Assembly: GCF_009725235.1 (NCBI RefSeq)
Contig: NZ_WJFC01000191.1
Location: 1-25,528 of the forward strand
Direction: 5' to 3'
Origin: Scytonema sp. UIC 10036
GTDB lineage: Bacteria; Cyanobacteriota; Cyanobacteriia; Cyanobacteriales; Nostocaceae
DNA: 25,528 nucleotides
The notes under the pieces were generated by a model. The model had not been told where the DNA came from and made no database searches. It saw nothing but the letters and a program-made list of their open reading frames with translations. Positions 1 to 10,810 of this stretch are shown here, piece after piece. Numbering within the stretch: the first letter of the stretch is position 1; the number at the start of each line of letters is the position of its first letter. The position numbers and the translations under genes were made by a program.

Positions 1-555
1 CATATAAATCTTTAAAAAGAATGTATAAAATAAAGCTAGCTTCATAAAACTAATGTAGCATTTTTAATATTATTTCTCCGTATAAAAACAAATGAGTTTT
101 TTAGAAATATAAAGACAAATTTATAGAGATCGCCCTGATGCAACTAAAAATAAAGCTTTTCCAATTTTTATTTTTGAAGAAATTAATTATGCCTTAATAA
201 TTACAAGTATAATCACTGCTGAGCTTTTTGTCAAATTACTGTTGCGTAAGGATTTGCGTGTCAAGTGCCAATTGTAAAGTCAATTTTGGACTACTGACAT
301 CAAGTTTTAAAGTTAACTTTATAATAATTTCTCCAAAAGCTTTTTTCAAAAGCTAATAACTTTGTTGTTATTTCTTGGAACACATAAAATTCTATTAAGA
401 TGTGATTGCGATGCCGTGATGAAGTGAATTTCTGGCTTCAACAAACACCGTCTTATATCTTCTTGAATATTTTTTTTTAATAGAAAAATTATGACTTGAA
501 AATAGAGGAGTTGGGGGTTAAATGAAGACAGCTATGCTACCCCAACTTACCAGTT

Positions 556-590
556 ATTGGTCATTGGTCATTAGTCAAGTGTCAAGTGTC
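556..590. repeat. Heptanucleotide tandem repeat, left arm
   Basis: Mirror of 14968-15002, with the same five units read on the other strand. Confidence 0.78.
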
Positions 591-609
591 ACTGGTTAGG
601 TGATTTCCG

Positions 610-1748
610 TCACGCTTCTACTAACTTCTGAATATGTTCGAGTTGTGAGTTGCCATCACAGAAATCCGTATCCGACTGGTGGGACGGTAGGGGGACGAAT
701 AGCAGGGGCAAAATGCATATGATTTAAGATGCTCCCCCATTTTCAAAGCATCGCCTGGATTTGACAATTGAAAGCACAAGATGGGCGACTCAGAAGGTAG
801 CAATTTCAAGTTGAGTAGCTGTTGTTGCACTTGTTGTTTGAGGTAAGCAACGTTTTGCCATAACCGGATACGGCGTGGCGGTTCCTCCAAAACTATTTTA
901 TTGCTGCTAGGGCTGCTGCAGTATCAGCAGGTGACAGCGCTGTAGTATAAATCCAACTGGAGCGCGGTTTCTCAAGTAATCGATTAAAGTTGCACTTCCT
1001 GCTACATAGCCACCCAAACTACCCAAGGCTTTACTTAAAGTGCCAATTTGAATTAACTGTTTTCCCCTACACCCAAAATGTTCAACACAACCCGCACCAG
1101 TTTCTCCAAGTACTCCAGTGGATGGGCTTCATCTAAAAGTAACATACAACCAAATTGCTCAGCTAGCTCTAGAGCGCAGGTAAAGGACATAAATCGCCAT
1201 CCATGCTAAAGACACTATCGCTAAGAATTAGGCAACGTCGATAGTTTTGCCGATATTGACTCAATTGAGTTTTTAAATCTTCAACATGACAGTGACGTAT
1301 CTATGATGGCAGCACAGTGAGAGTTGCCCATTTTTAAACTGGAATGGTTATATCGATCGGATAAAATTAAATCTCGCTTGCCTACTAGTGCATTGATAAC
1401 GCCCAAATTTGTCAAATAAACCCGAACTGAAAACGACTGCATCCTCTGTTTGTTTAAGGAATGCGATCGCTTCTTCCAAATCTCTATGCAGTTGGCGATG
1501 TCCGCTAAGTAACCTCGAACCCGTACTACCAGTACCAAATTCTTTCACTGCTGCTGCTGCTGCCATCACGAGGCGTTCATCACCTGCGAGTCCCAAATAA
1601 TCGTTACTAGCAAATTTTATGACCTCTCGTCCTTCCAAAACAACTGTGGCACCAGGGCGACTTTGGATAGTTTGTACAGTACGATACCAGTTAGCACGGT
1701 GAATAGTTTCTAGGATTGTTCCAACCACGTATAAGGGTTACCAGACAT
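610..1748 (-). pseudogene. bioF: 8-amino-7-oxononanoate synthase, frameshifted (left-arm copy)
   Basis: Mirror copy of 13808-14949, ATG at 1748-1746 and TGA at 612-610. It shares the missing base near 1712 and the extra T near 1418. It differs by reading REVIKFASN where the right arm has REVINFASN (the family has Asn), and by private indels around the LVLHHR/CAAIID segment near 1310. No other biotin gene is nearby. Confidence 0.9.
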
Positions 1749-1845
1749 AGTGAACAGAGGGGTGTTTGTTTTCCCTCCAAGATAAGATAATATTCATGAA
1801 AACTACTATAAAAAACGTTGTTATAGTTTTGCCGATATGCTCAAG

Positions 1846-2028
1846 CTAAGTTGTGGTATTACACGTATCAAGCCAGAGTTTGAGGACAGTAGCCCAACCC
1901 ATTGATAACTGTTCCCGGAATGCTTCGATGTCCTCACGTTGCGGACTGCCGTGAGAAACAACAGCAACTTGATATCGATGCATAACATTAACTGGAGAGT
2001 TTCCAACTTCCAAACTTTCTAAAGCCAT
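1846..2028 (-). CDS. 60-residue ORF of unknown function upstream of bioF (left-arm copy)
   Basis: An open frame from ATG 2028 to TAG 1848-1846 encodes 60 residues starting MALESLEVGNSPVNVMHRYQ and ending in a threonine-rich tail. It sits about 100 nt upstream of bioF in the same direction. No Shine-Dalgarno sequence or recognised domain is seen. The frame stays open further upstream to 2145, across repeat-like sequence, so this start is a guess. It is intact only in this arm. The alternative frame in the right arm (FINGLGYCPQTLA at the end) is also plausible, so the true C-terminus is uncertain. Confidence 0.35.
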   Translation of the reverse strand: MALESLEVGNSPVNVMHRYQVAVVSHGSPQREDIEAFREQLSMGWATVLKLWLDTCNTTT

Positions 2029-2174
2029 GCTGACGTGCTTTGACGGGAGTGAGGAATTCCTATTTCGCCTATAAGGGCTAAGACTCCATATGCTCAGCAT
2101 ATAGCGTCTTTGCACTTGATGTAGCGAAGCCCAGCATGTTGACACGCACCACGTAACAGCAATTAACTTCTATT

Positions 2175-2452
2175 TCAGATTTCTGAGAATTTTGAAGAGC
2201 GGAGAATTCTTAGGGAGATGGAATAAGGATATTCTTCAAGTGACGAATCTAAGTGGGGTTGGGAGGCTGTTCTAAAGTCGCTTCACCAATAGCATGACTA
2301 AAGTAGGATTCAAAAAGTTTGTCGTAGTTGGACGCAACGCTAAAATGCCCCTCCCAAAATATATATCGTAGAGGCAACTGAAATTCTTTAATCCAGTCAA
2401 AAAACTCTGCTAAAGCAAACAGTACCAGAAAGCAAGCCAGCCAAACTCTCAT
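2175..2452 (-). pseudogene. Small hypothetical membrane protein near bioF, frameshifted (left-arm copy)
   Basis: Mirror copy of 13099-13379, ATG at 2452. This arm reads correctly through WIKEFQLPL and keeps the segment ASNYDKLFES in frame, but it ends early (EQPPNPT) because a base is missing near 2264 in the codons for PPQPHLDSS. Confidence 0.62.
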
Positions 2453-2663
2453 GCCTCTATCCCAAAATCACAACAACTTCACTCATTGTAATTGAGAGCT
2501 TAATCAACACATCCGAGAAGCCGAGTCAAAAAAAGGGAACTTTTTTAAATGTTAATTTTTTTTACTGTTTATACAAAACTTACCATAACATAGTATAAAC
2601 ACAAAACAGATTGCGTTCAATAGAATCTATACACCTGTAAACTTAGCTATGTAGAATGCAAGA

Positions 2664-2917
2664 CTAAACGCAGAAACCATAACAAGAAATGGGAATAACC
2701 GTACTAAACTCTACTTTCCTTGTCTTCACCATCTTTAGGCAAGACAGAGGAATCACAAAAAGGCCATAAAGCAGTTGTGATAATAAACATAATGAATGAT
2801 AAGAATTTATCTCTGGGAAGAATGGGGATGGCTGAGACTAAATCTTAACCAGTTGATAAAAAAATAGCCAGTCATAAAAAGGTAAGTAATAACCAATGCA
2901 ATTTGCATCTTATTCAC
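2664..2917 (-). pseudogene. Small hypothetical membrane protein, frameshifted (left-arm copy)
   Basis: Mirror copy of 12635-12889, GTG at 2917. Here the helix continues correctly as INWLRFSLSHP, but an extra C near 2825 then shifts the frame to an early stop. Together the arms support one continuous small protein. Confidence 0.6.
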
Positions 2918-3297
2918 TGTAGACACTCCTTTTGTTATCTAGGATTCAGAAATAAGACATTCAGTCTGCTATCAGAGAGATCGCTCGGCGCTGGAAGTTA
3001 GAAATAAGGACTATACGTCTAAATTTAAGGCTCAGTATTTACTTATTATTTATACAATACTAATATATCGATTGCAACATCTAAACCGTAGTTCTACTTG
3101 TTTTTCAGGCTCTTTCCTTGCTTTCCGGAATTTCACTGATTCATCATCACAACCTTATTTGTATATTTTTCTCTATTCAACTGATATTATGGTTAATCGT
3201 AACAATCTTATTGACGCGATCGTCCAAATTTTTAAACTTTTCAAAAAAATTTATATACCGTAAGTTAAGTAGATATGAAGGACTCTCGCTTGAGATG

Positions 3298-3504
3298 CAA
3301 TATACGTAGGTTTTGGGAAATAATAGGTTGGGTTGAGCACGAGCGTTACCCAACAAATGCTGATAAATGTTGGGTTTCGTTCCTCAAACGCCAGTAAAGT
3401 GCGGAGGAAACCCTCCTATGGCGCATTCGCGCCACGCTTCGCTATCAGATCTGGCTCCCAACCTACGTAATTTCGTATTTTTATGCAAAACCTACGCAGT
3501 ATTG
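3298..3504. mobile_element. MITE-like element, mirror copy (left arm)
   Basis: Left-arm image of 12048-12255. The ends are at 3298-3316 and 3486-3504, flanked by GCTTGAGATG (3288-3297 and 3505-3514). This arm reads GTAGGTTTTGG where the right reads GTAGTGTTTGG, so the true terminal repeats are probably closer to identical than either arm shows. A C is missing near 3302. Confidence 0.62.
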
Positions 3505-3587
3505 GCTTGAGATGTATGCTTCAACAGTCTTGTTTGCTAACTATAAAGCTTTCAGTATAATTAATAACTCACTGACCATGACATATT

Positions 3588-3618
3588 AAAACCCGGTTTC
3601 TTTGGAAAACCGGGTTTT
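3588..3618 (-). terminator. Terminator-like hairpin after the NYN gene (left arm)
   Basis: Left-arm image of 11934-11964, same 12-bp stem, downstream of the minus-strand NYN copy. Confidence 0.6.
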
Positions 3619-3740
3619 GCTAAGCAGCATATTTTCCGTTTAACGATCTCTTTCTACTTAAAGGGAGTATATATGTTAGCTGTTGCTTCCTGAATAGCAG
3701 AGAAAAGCAAGGAGTTGTAGGAGCTGCTGCTAGCGAGAAA

Positions 3741-4411
3741 TCAGAAATTAGAATTCGACAATGGGCGGTAACTATAGCAAGAATTTGAATCTTTTTGTAT
3801 GTATTGTTTGAGATGCTCTATGTCAACAAAGTAGTCAGCAACATCAATTAAACTATCGCTTGTCATTGCCGTATGCTAACAACTTCAACTCGAATTCCCT
3901 GGTAAGTGAGAGCATTAACAGCGTATGCTAAATCTCCATCACCACTCACCAATACAGCGGTGTCATAATAAGGAGCTAAATTTAGCATATCCACAGCAAT
4001 TTCTACGTCCAAATTGGCTTTTTTAGAACCATCGGAAGTAGAACAAGATCTTTACTGACTACACGATAGCCATTTCGCCGCATCCAGAGTAAAAAACCCT
4101 GTTGTTTCTCATATTGCGATCGACACCCGTGTAGAAAAAAGCACGCAAAAGCCCTGCATTCTCCGTTAAACAAACAAAGCAATTTTGCATAATCAATTTC
4201 AATGTTCAGTTGTAAACCTGCATGAAATAAGTTGGCTCCATCTATAAAAATAGCGACTCGGCTCTATCGGAATTCCAAAAATATACTTATCAAATGTCAT
4301 GTCTGAAAAGTTTGTACTATTCTCTCTATTATCACTCTGCCAATTTGATTTGTCTTTTTCTTTAATTAATCTGTATTGATTTTTTTCTTTGTTAAAAGCC
4401 GATATATTCAT
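3741..4411 (-). pseudogene. LabA-like NYN-domain protein, frameshifted (left-arm copy)
   Basis: Mirror copy of 11145-11811, ATG at 4411-4409. The first 52 codons read MNISAFNKEK onward without a break and include KSNWQSDNRE, which is disrupted on the right by a missing base near 11214. The frame is then lost just before FIDGANL, as in the other arm. It lacks an A near 4115 that the right arm keeps. Confidence 0.8.
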
Positions 4412-5160
4412 TTATATACCTCTTAATTACAAATTTGATAAATTTATCAGAAATGTTCGTTTTGAGTCAAAGGTAAAAGTAATAAGTAGAAATGAAACTT
4501 AAAGTATTTATCCTTCTTCTATATTTTACCTTTTTTCTTATTTGCCCCTGTTTCCTTTAGGCTTTATACAGATAGCGGCTTTGGTAGAAAGCTGTTTCCC
4601 CAGTAACCCAACCTTGTTGCCTCTTGCTCTTGCTCTAATTTTATTTTAAGAAATCAGCTATTCTGGGCAACAGAAGTAATTGTGCTGTTCCAGATGAGAG
4701 TCGCACAAGAGCTAATAGAGTTGCTACGCGTTTATTTTATTTTTCGACCTAAATACACTTTAGGTCTTACCTTATCGTATCGCAGAGCACACCTATACTT
4801 CTTTTTGTCTTAAAATCTGACAATACTGACTGCTGGCAGCAGTCTTTCTTTAACAAGTGAACAGACTACTTCAGCAGTTTTTTGTAGGAAAATTTCAAAA
4901 ATAAAAAGCTTCAAAATGTAGCTTTTGCTAACTGAAAATCATTCTCTACTCCTCATATCTGCCTGTATTTAAAGCAAGCGGTTGAGTGATTATTGGCAAA
5001 TAACTCAGTTGTCTTTTATTTTTTACTATGTCATAATCATTCTTTCATTATTTTTATCTAATATTTTAAAGAACTTATTTCAAAATTTTGAAAAATTGAC
5101 ATTTAATTGGAAAAATTTTGTATTGTGGCACATCTCCTTTTATTGCTATTAATTTCCAGT

Positions 5161-5250
5161 GACTCCCTTCCCCTAGAAGATGACCTATGGTGTAGGCCGG
5201 GGCAGTGCCAACCTACTACAAATAGTGGCATTTTAGAGCGGGAAGGGAGT
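5161..5250. other. Stem-flanked structured element, mirror copy (left arm)
   Basis: Left-arm image of the element at 10305-10393, with the same outer 11-bp stem. The interior differs by about two small indels (for example GGCCGGGGCAGTGCC here against GGCACTGCCCGGCC on the right). The outer stem is intact in both arms. Confidence 0.5.
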
Positions 5251-5466
5251 AATGCAGTATAACTCTCAAATTCTGTATCTTAAGGAAACATTTAAATTCT
5301 GTTGGTAGAATAAGCTTAAGACCACAGAACCTAGCAACAGCATTGACTCTAACAAATAACGTGAGTCAAACGAGTGTTGGAAATACTCATATGTTGCAAG
5401 GTTGCCTAAATTTTATCAAACCTTTCTTCAATGTCAACTTAATTATAAAATAACTATTAGCAAATC

Positions 5467-6958
5467 TTATATTTTTGGCAAACGCAAAGTAAAAGCAGTC
5501 TGACCAACTGGTGTTGGATCGAGTTTTAAGTAGCCACCATGGTATCTCGCAATTTCCCTTGCTAAACTCAACCCCAATCCTACACCATCAACTTTGCGCG
5601 TTCTGGCGGGATCGCCGCGGATAGAAACGGTCAAAAATCCGTTCGCGATCGCTCGGTGGAATGTCTTGAGAAGAATTACTAATAGTGACTAACACAATTC
5701 CTGCTTGCTGGTAACCGTGAATTTTGATCCAGCCATCTGGGAGATTATACTTGATGGCGTTACTCAGCAGGTTTTGTAAAATTTGAGTGAGTAATCGCGA
5801 TCGCCCCAAGTACGCAATCAGAAGTGATTTCCGTTTGAACATTTAAGTGAGGTGCCAGCAATTCTATATCTTCCGTCATCTCCAGCAGAAGTTGAGAGAT
5901 ATTGACTTCTACTCGATGCAAACTCATTTGTCCGGTATCGGCTAGAGATAACAGTAGCAGTTTCCGCACAATTCCACTACAACGCCGTACCTCATCTAGC
6001 AAATTATCAAACTTTGCTGTATCTGAGAACCTGGTTCTGCTTGTTGCAAAGTCTGTTCTAATTCTCCTTGTAAAATGGCAAGTGGGGTTTTCAATTCGTG
6101 GGCAGCATCAGCACTAAAACGAGACGCTTGTAGGAAACTGCGTTCGAGACGTTCCAACATTTGGTTAAAAACTTGAATAACTTGACAAATTCAACATCTG
6201 TTGTACGATAGGAACTCTTCGATCCAACCCGTTGACAGTCACCTGCTCAATTGCTTTGTTTAATCTCTCAATGGGACGTAACGCACTGCCAGAAATTAAC
6301 CACGCACCTCCAGCAACTAAAAGAAGCGCACCTGGTATGGATACTAGGAAAATATTTCTGATGGCAATCATTTCTCGATCGACAGCGTTTAAGCTGACTG
6401 CGATCGCAACTAAGGCGTGAGAAAGTGACTGCACCAACACGCCAAGTTCCTTCTTTCGTTTGTTGGGTAGCAAATCGCGGCGGGGGAGGCGGTTCACCTA
6501 AAGGACGACGATAACGCGGTGACGAGAAAGCAGCCGCTTTGGCGATCGCAATTTTTCTGGTGGAGGTTGTTTTCTCTTTCTGAAGGACTTCGCCTATCCG
6601 GAGGTGGAGGGACACGAAAAAAATGGGGACGAGGAGACCACAAGTTATTAGTTTTCAATTCAACCCACCACGAATGTGATTGGTATAAAATAGTACCATC
6701 TTTCTCCATCACCAAAAGAGCAACAGGTGTTTCGCATCAGTTTTTAATTCGCGTTGTATAAAAGTTTCATAGACTGCCAGCGATTGAAAAACGCGGGCTA
6801 GCTACTAGAAATAGGCGATTTTCCAACTGTGCATCAAGACGACTGCGTTTGGCATCAGAGATTTGCAACCAAGCAGTTACCCCAAATCCAATGAGGGTAC
6901 TGCCAGCAAGCGCAGCAGATAATAAAGCAATTCGGAGACGAAATGAACGAAACTGCAC
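5467..6958 (-). pseudogene. Sensor histidine kinase, frameshifted (left-arm copy)
   Basis: Mirror copy of the kinase at 8597-10088, GTG at 6958 and TAA at 5469-5467. This arm keeps the C-terminal bases lost on the right (EIARYHGGYLKLDPTP reads through). It has private errors of its own: an extra C near 5618 in the codons for RFYRGDP, a missing base near 6020, and a stretch near 6580 that differs from the right arm (TTTCTGAAGG against TTCTGAAGG). Confidence 0.82.
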
Positions 6959-7634
6959 GATCGCTACTCTGGCTTACAAAACGATACCCAACTCCCCGGA
7001 CACTTTCAATTCCATCCGCTCCCCCAAGCGGGTCTATTTTTTTGCGGATTCTTTGAATACACACATCAACTACATTAGTATTGGGGTTAAAATCATATCC
7101 CCAAACGTGTTCTAAAATTTGCGTGCGAGTAAGAACTCTTCCGGGAGAACGCATCAAGTATTCCAAGAGGTTGAACTCGCGAGTCGTCAGTTCCACACCT
7201 GCTGATTGCAAGTGACTTCTCGCGTAATGCGATCCAATTTGATAGAACCAACGCAAAGTAAGTTTTGGCGATCGCCAGTACTTCGACGGATAACAGCGTG
7301 AATGCGAGCAACCAACTCTTCCACGTAAAACGGTTTGGCAATATAGTCATCTGCACCGAGATAGAGACCTTCAAGCCTGTCATCCAGTTCATTACGAGCT
7401 GTCAGTAGAATCACTGGTACATTCCGTCCTGCCCGACGCAAATGTTTAAGGATAGAAAGCCCATCTTACCCGGTACCATAATATCAAGTACGAGGGCATC
7501 GTATTGATTCTCCATGGCTCGAATGTATCCCTCATCACCATTATCACAATAATCAACGACAAATCCCTGTTCTTTTAACCAGCTTGAACAAAGTTGGCAA
7601 TCTTTGACTCATCTTCAACAAACAGAACGTTCAT
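6855..7634 (-). pseudogene. OmpR/PhoB-family response regulator, frameshifted (left-arm copy)
   Basis: Mirror copy of the regulator at 7922-8700, with ATG at 7634-7632. In this arm the stretch encoding YVEELVARIH is correct, whereas the right arm reads [10 protein letters not shown] through a compensating insertion and deletion. The T run near 7448 is also complete here. The missing base between receiver and DNA-binding domains (near 7204) is shared with the other arm. It probably represents the same genomic gene. Confidence 0.8.
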
Positions 7635-7637
7635 ATA

Positions 7638-7665
7638 ATTTTAGATTTTAGATTTTAGATTTTGG
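7638..7665. repeat. ATTTTAG heptamer repeat upstream of the response regulator (left arm)
   Basis: Three perfect ATTTTAG units plus one ATTTTGG at 7638-7665, directly next to the regulator start at 7634. On the coding strand the repeat ends three bases before the ATG, so it occupies the place of the ribosome-binding site. Right-arm image: about 7890-7918. Confidence 0.75.
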
Positions 7666-7755
7666 ATTAAGAAATTTTTATACTGCCGTATTCTTACCTA
7701 AATAGCTGTCAAATTTTTTTCTAATTGATATAACTTCTAGCACACTTTTACTACT

Positions 7756-7800
7756 GACTTAAACATGAATTTGATGCGCGGCAAAACTGTCATTTAAGGC
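7756..7800. other. Palindrome centre: short stem and 29-nt loop
   Basis: This is the turning point between the arms. Bases 7756-7763 pair with 7793-7800 with one mismatch (7757/7799). That leaves the unpaired loop 7764-7792, which begins CATGAATTTG and ends AAACTGTCA. I see no match to the standard PacBio hairpin adapter or ONT adapter as I remember them. In the real genome this stretch is probably part of the promoter region upstream of the response regulator gene. Confidence 0.85.
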
Positions 7801-7889
7801 AGTAGTAAAAGTGTGCTAGAAGTTATATCAATTAGAAAAAAATTTGACAGCTATTTAGGTAAGAATACGGCAGTATAAAAATTTCTTAA

Positions 7890-7918
7890 TCCAAAATCTA
7901 AAATCTAAAATCTAAAAT
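7890..7918. repeat. CTAAAAT heptamer repeat upstream of the response regulator (right arm)
   Basis: Image of 7638-7665. The units end just before the ATG at 7922, leaving no Shine-Dalgarno-like sequence for this gene. Confidence 0.75.
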
Positions 7919-7921
7919 TAT

Positions 7922-8700
7922 ATGAACGTTCTGTTTGTTGAAGATGAGTCAAAGATTGCCAACTTTGTTCAGCTGGGTTAAAAGAACAGGGATTTGTCGT
8001 TGATTATTGTGATAATGGTGATGAGGGATACATTCGAGCCATGGAGAATCAATACGATGCCCTCGTACTTGATATTATGGTACCGGGTAAGATGGGCTTT
8101 CTATCCTAAACATTTGCGTCGGGCAGGACGGAATGTACCAGTGATTCTACTGACAGCTCGTAATGAACTGGATGACAGGCTTGAAGGTCTCTATCTCGGT
8201 GCAGATGACTATATTGCCAAACCGTTTTACGTGGGAAAGTTGGTTGCTCGCATTCACGCTGTTATCCGTCGAAGTACTGGCGATCGCCAAAACTTACTTT
8301 GCGTTGGTTCTATCAAATTGGATCGCATTACGCGAGAAGTCACTTGCAATCAGCAGGTGTGGAACTGACGACTCGCGAGTTCAACCTCTTGGAATACTTG
8401 ATGCGTTCTCCCGGAAGAGTTCTTACTCGCACGCAAATTTTAGAACACGTTTGGGGATATGATTTTAACCCCAATACTAATGTAGTTGATGTGTGTATTC
8501 AAAGAATCCGCAAAAAAATAGACCCGCTTGGGGGAGCGGATGGAATTGAAAGTGTCCGGGGAGTTGGGTATCGTTTTGTAAGCCAGAGTAGCGATCGTGC
8601 AGTTTCGTTCATTTCGTCTCCGAATTGCTTTATTATCTGCTGCGCTTGCTGGCAGTACCCTCATTGGATTTGGGGTAACTGCTTGGTTGCAAATCTCTGA
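7922..8700 (+). pseudogene. OmpR/PhoB-family response regulator, frameshifted (right-arm copy)
   Basis: This is the regulator of a two-component system with the kinase immediately downstream. The ATG at 7922 opens with MNVLFVEDES, the acidic pocket of a receiver domain. The phospho-acceptor Asp lies in [10 protein letters not shown] and the conserved Lys in YIAKPF. The winged-helix domain follows (TTREFNLLEYL, then DVCIQRIRKKID and VRGVGYRF). The frame is broken several times: an extra C near 7969, a missing A near 8090, a missing T near 8105, and a missing base near 8353 between the receiver and DNA-binding parts. The first and third are absent from the left arm; the second and last are shared. 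The frame runs to 8700, overlapping the kinase start at 8597 by about 100 nt, so the true C-terminus is uncertain. The family (RppA-like OmpR type) is clear; the target is unknown. Confidence 0.85.
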
Positions 8701-10088
8701 TGCAAACGCAGTCGTCTTGATGCACAGTTGGAAAATCGCCTATTTCTAGTAGCTAGCCCGCGATTTTTCAATCGCTGGCAGTCTATGAAACTTTTATACA
8801 ACGCGAATTAAAAACTGATGCGGAAACACCTGTTGCTCTTTTGGTGATGGAGAAAGATGGTACTATTTTATACCAATCACATTCGTGGTGGGTTGAATTG
8901 AAAACTAATAACTTGTGGTCTCCTCGTCCCCATTTTTTTCGTGTCCCTCCACCTCCGGATAGGCGAAGTCCTTCAGAAGAGAAAACAACCTCCACCAGAA
9001 AAATTGCGATCGCCAAAGCGGCTGCTTTCTCGTCACCGCGTTATCGTCGTCCTTTAGGTGAACCGCCTCCCCCGCCGCGATTTGCTACCCAACAAACGAA
9101 AGAAGGAACTTGGCGTGTTGGTGCAGTCACTTTCTCACGCCTTAGTTGCGATCGCAGTCAGCTTAAACGCTGTCGATCGAGAAATGATTGCCATCAGAAA
9201 TATTTTCCTAGTATCCATACCAGGTGCGCTTCTTTTAGTTGCTGGAGGTGCGTGGTTAATTTCTGGCAGTGCGTTACGTCCCATTGAGAGATTAAACAAA
9301 GCAATTGAGCAGGTGACTGTCAACGGGTTGGATCGAAGAGTTCCTATCGTACAACAGATGTTGAATTTGTCAAGTTAATTCAAGTTTTTAACCAAATGTT
9401 GGAACGTCTCGAACGCAGTTTCCTACAAGCGTCTCGTTTTAGTGCTGATGCTGCCCACGAATTGAAAACCCCACTTGCCATTTTACAAGGAGAATTAGAA
9501 CAGACTTTGCAACAAGCAGAACCAGGTTCTCAGATACAGCAAAGTTTGAGTAATTTGCTAGATGAGGTACGGCGTTGTAGTGGAATTGTGCGGAAACTGC
9601 TACTGTTATCTCTAGCCGATACCGGACAAATGAGTTTGCATCGAGTAGAAGTCAATATCTCTCAACTTCTGCTGGAGATGACGGAAGATATAGAATTGCT
9701 GGCACCTCACTTAAATGTTCAAACGGAAATCACTTCTGAATTGCGTACTTGGGGCGATCGCGATTACTCACTCAAATTTTACAAAACCTGCTGAGTAACG
9801 CCATCAAGTATAATCTCCCAGATGGCTGGATCAAAATTCACGGTTACCAGCAAGCAGGAATTGTGTTAGTCACTATTAGTAATTCTTCTCAAGACATTCC
9901 ACCGAGCGATCGCGAACGGATTTTTGACCGTTTCTATCGCGGCGATCCCGCAGAACGCGCAAAGTTGATGGTGTAGGATTGGGGTTGAGTTTAGCAAGGG
10001 AAATTGCAGATACCATGGTGGCTACTTAAAACTCGATCCAACACCAGTTGGTCAGACTGCTTTTACTTTGCGTTTGCCAAAAATATAA
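8597..10088 (+). pseudogene. Sensor histidine kinase, frameshifted (right-arm copy)
   Basis: This is a membrane sensor kinase paired with the regulator just upstream, typical of an RR-HK operon. The start is GTG at 8597 (MQFRSFRLRIALLSAALAG). The order is: TM1 (about residues 8-30); a periplasmic part ending in a proline-rich stretch; TM2 (FLVSIPGALLLVAGGAWLI) running into a HAMP region (LRPIERLNKAIEQV); a DHp domain with phospho-acceptor His in AAHELKTPLA; and an ATPase domain with N-box NLLSNAIKY, F-box IFDRFY, G2 box GVGLGLSLA and a C-terminus ending LRLPKI. About 497 codons is normal for the family. Private breaks include an extra A near 8763, a missing C near 9953 and a missing G near 10008. 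The left arm has the correct base at each of these. The two arms together give an almost continuous kinase. The signal sensed is unknown. Confidence 0.87.
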
Positions 10089-10304
10089 GATTTGCTAATA
10101 GTTATTTTATAATTAAGTTGACATTGAAGAAAGGTTTGATAAAATTTAGGCAACCTTGCAACATATGAGTATTTCCAACACTCGTTTGACTCACGTTATT
10201 TGTTAGAGTCAATGCTGTGCTAGGTTCTGTGGTCTTAAGCTTTATTCTACCAACAGAATTTAAATGTTTCCTTAAGATACAGAATTTGAGAGTTATACTG
10301 CATT

Positions 10305-10393
10305 ACTCCCTTCCCGCTCTAAAATGCCACTATTTGTAGTAGGTTGGCACTGCCCGGCCTACACCCATAGGTCATCTTCTAGGGGAAGGGAGT
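10305..10393. other. Stem-flanked structured element, unassigned (right arm)
   Basis: ACTCCCTTCCC (10305-10315) is perfectly complementary to GGGAAGGGAGT (10383-10393). The two form an 11-bp outer stem enclosing 67 nt. Inside is a smaller GTAGG/CCTAC pairing (10338-10361). The mirror copy is 5161-5250. The outer stem is GC-rich in an AT-rich spacer, which suggests selected structure such as an ncRNA, processing site or small repeat. I could not match it to a riboswitch or known small RNA, and the transcribed strand is unclear. Confidence 0.5.
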
Positions 10394-10789
10394 CACTGGA
10401 AATTAATAGCAATAAAAGGAGATGGCCACAATACCAAAATTTTTCCAATTAAATGTCAATTTTTCAAAAATTTTGAAATAAGTTCTTTAAAATAATTAGA
10501 TTAAAAAATAATGAAAGAATGATTATGACATAGTAAAAAATAAAAGACAACTGAGTTATTTGCCATAATCACTCAACCGCTTGCTTTAAATACAGGCAGA
10601 TATGAGGAGTAGAGAATGATTTTCAGTTAGCAAAAGCTACATTTTGAAGCTTTTTATTTTGAAATTTTTCTACAAAAAACTGCTGAAGTAGTCTGTCACT
10701 TGTTAAAGAAAGACTGCTGCCAGCAGTCAGTATTGTCAGATTTTAAGACAAAAAGAAGTATAGGTGTGCTCTGCGATACGATAAGGTAA

Positions 10790-10810
10790 GACCTAAAGTG
10801 TATTTAGGTC
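10790..10810. other. Perfect 8-bp hairpin, 5-nt loop (right arm)
   Basis: GACCTAAA (10790-10797) and TTTAGGTC (10803-10810) form a perfect stem around GTGTA. An A-rich tract follows on the plus strand, so on the minus strand a T-rich tract precedes the hairpin. That is the wrong order for a minus-strand terminator. The function is unclear. The mirror copy is 4746-4766. Confidence 0.45.

Noticed and set aside
3072..3309. Two overlapping plus-strand open frames of 63 codons in the left arm
   Set aside because: Low-complexity, AT-rich, no ribosome-binding site, and not preserved in the mirror copy of the right arm.
7756..7800. The 45-nt interval at the axis equals the length of a PacBio hairpin adapter
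   Set aside because: The sequence does not resemble that adapter, and 8 bases at each side still pair, so the true loop is 29 nt. The equal length is a coincidence as far as I can see.
10305..10393. Stem-flanked element as a cobalamin riboswitch
   Set aside because: The conserved core boxes of that riboswitch are not present, and the downstream gene is a LabA-like gene about 750 nt away.
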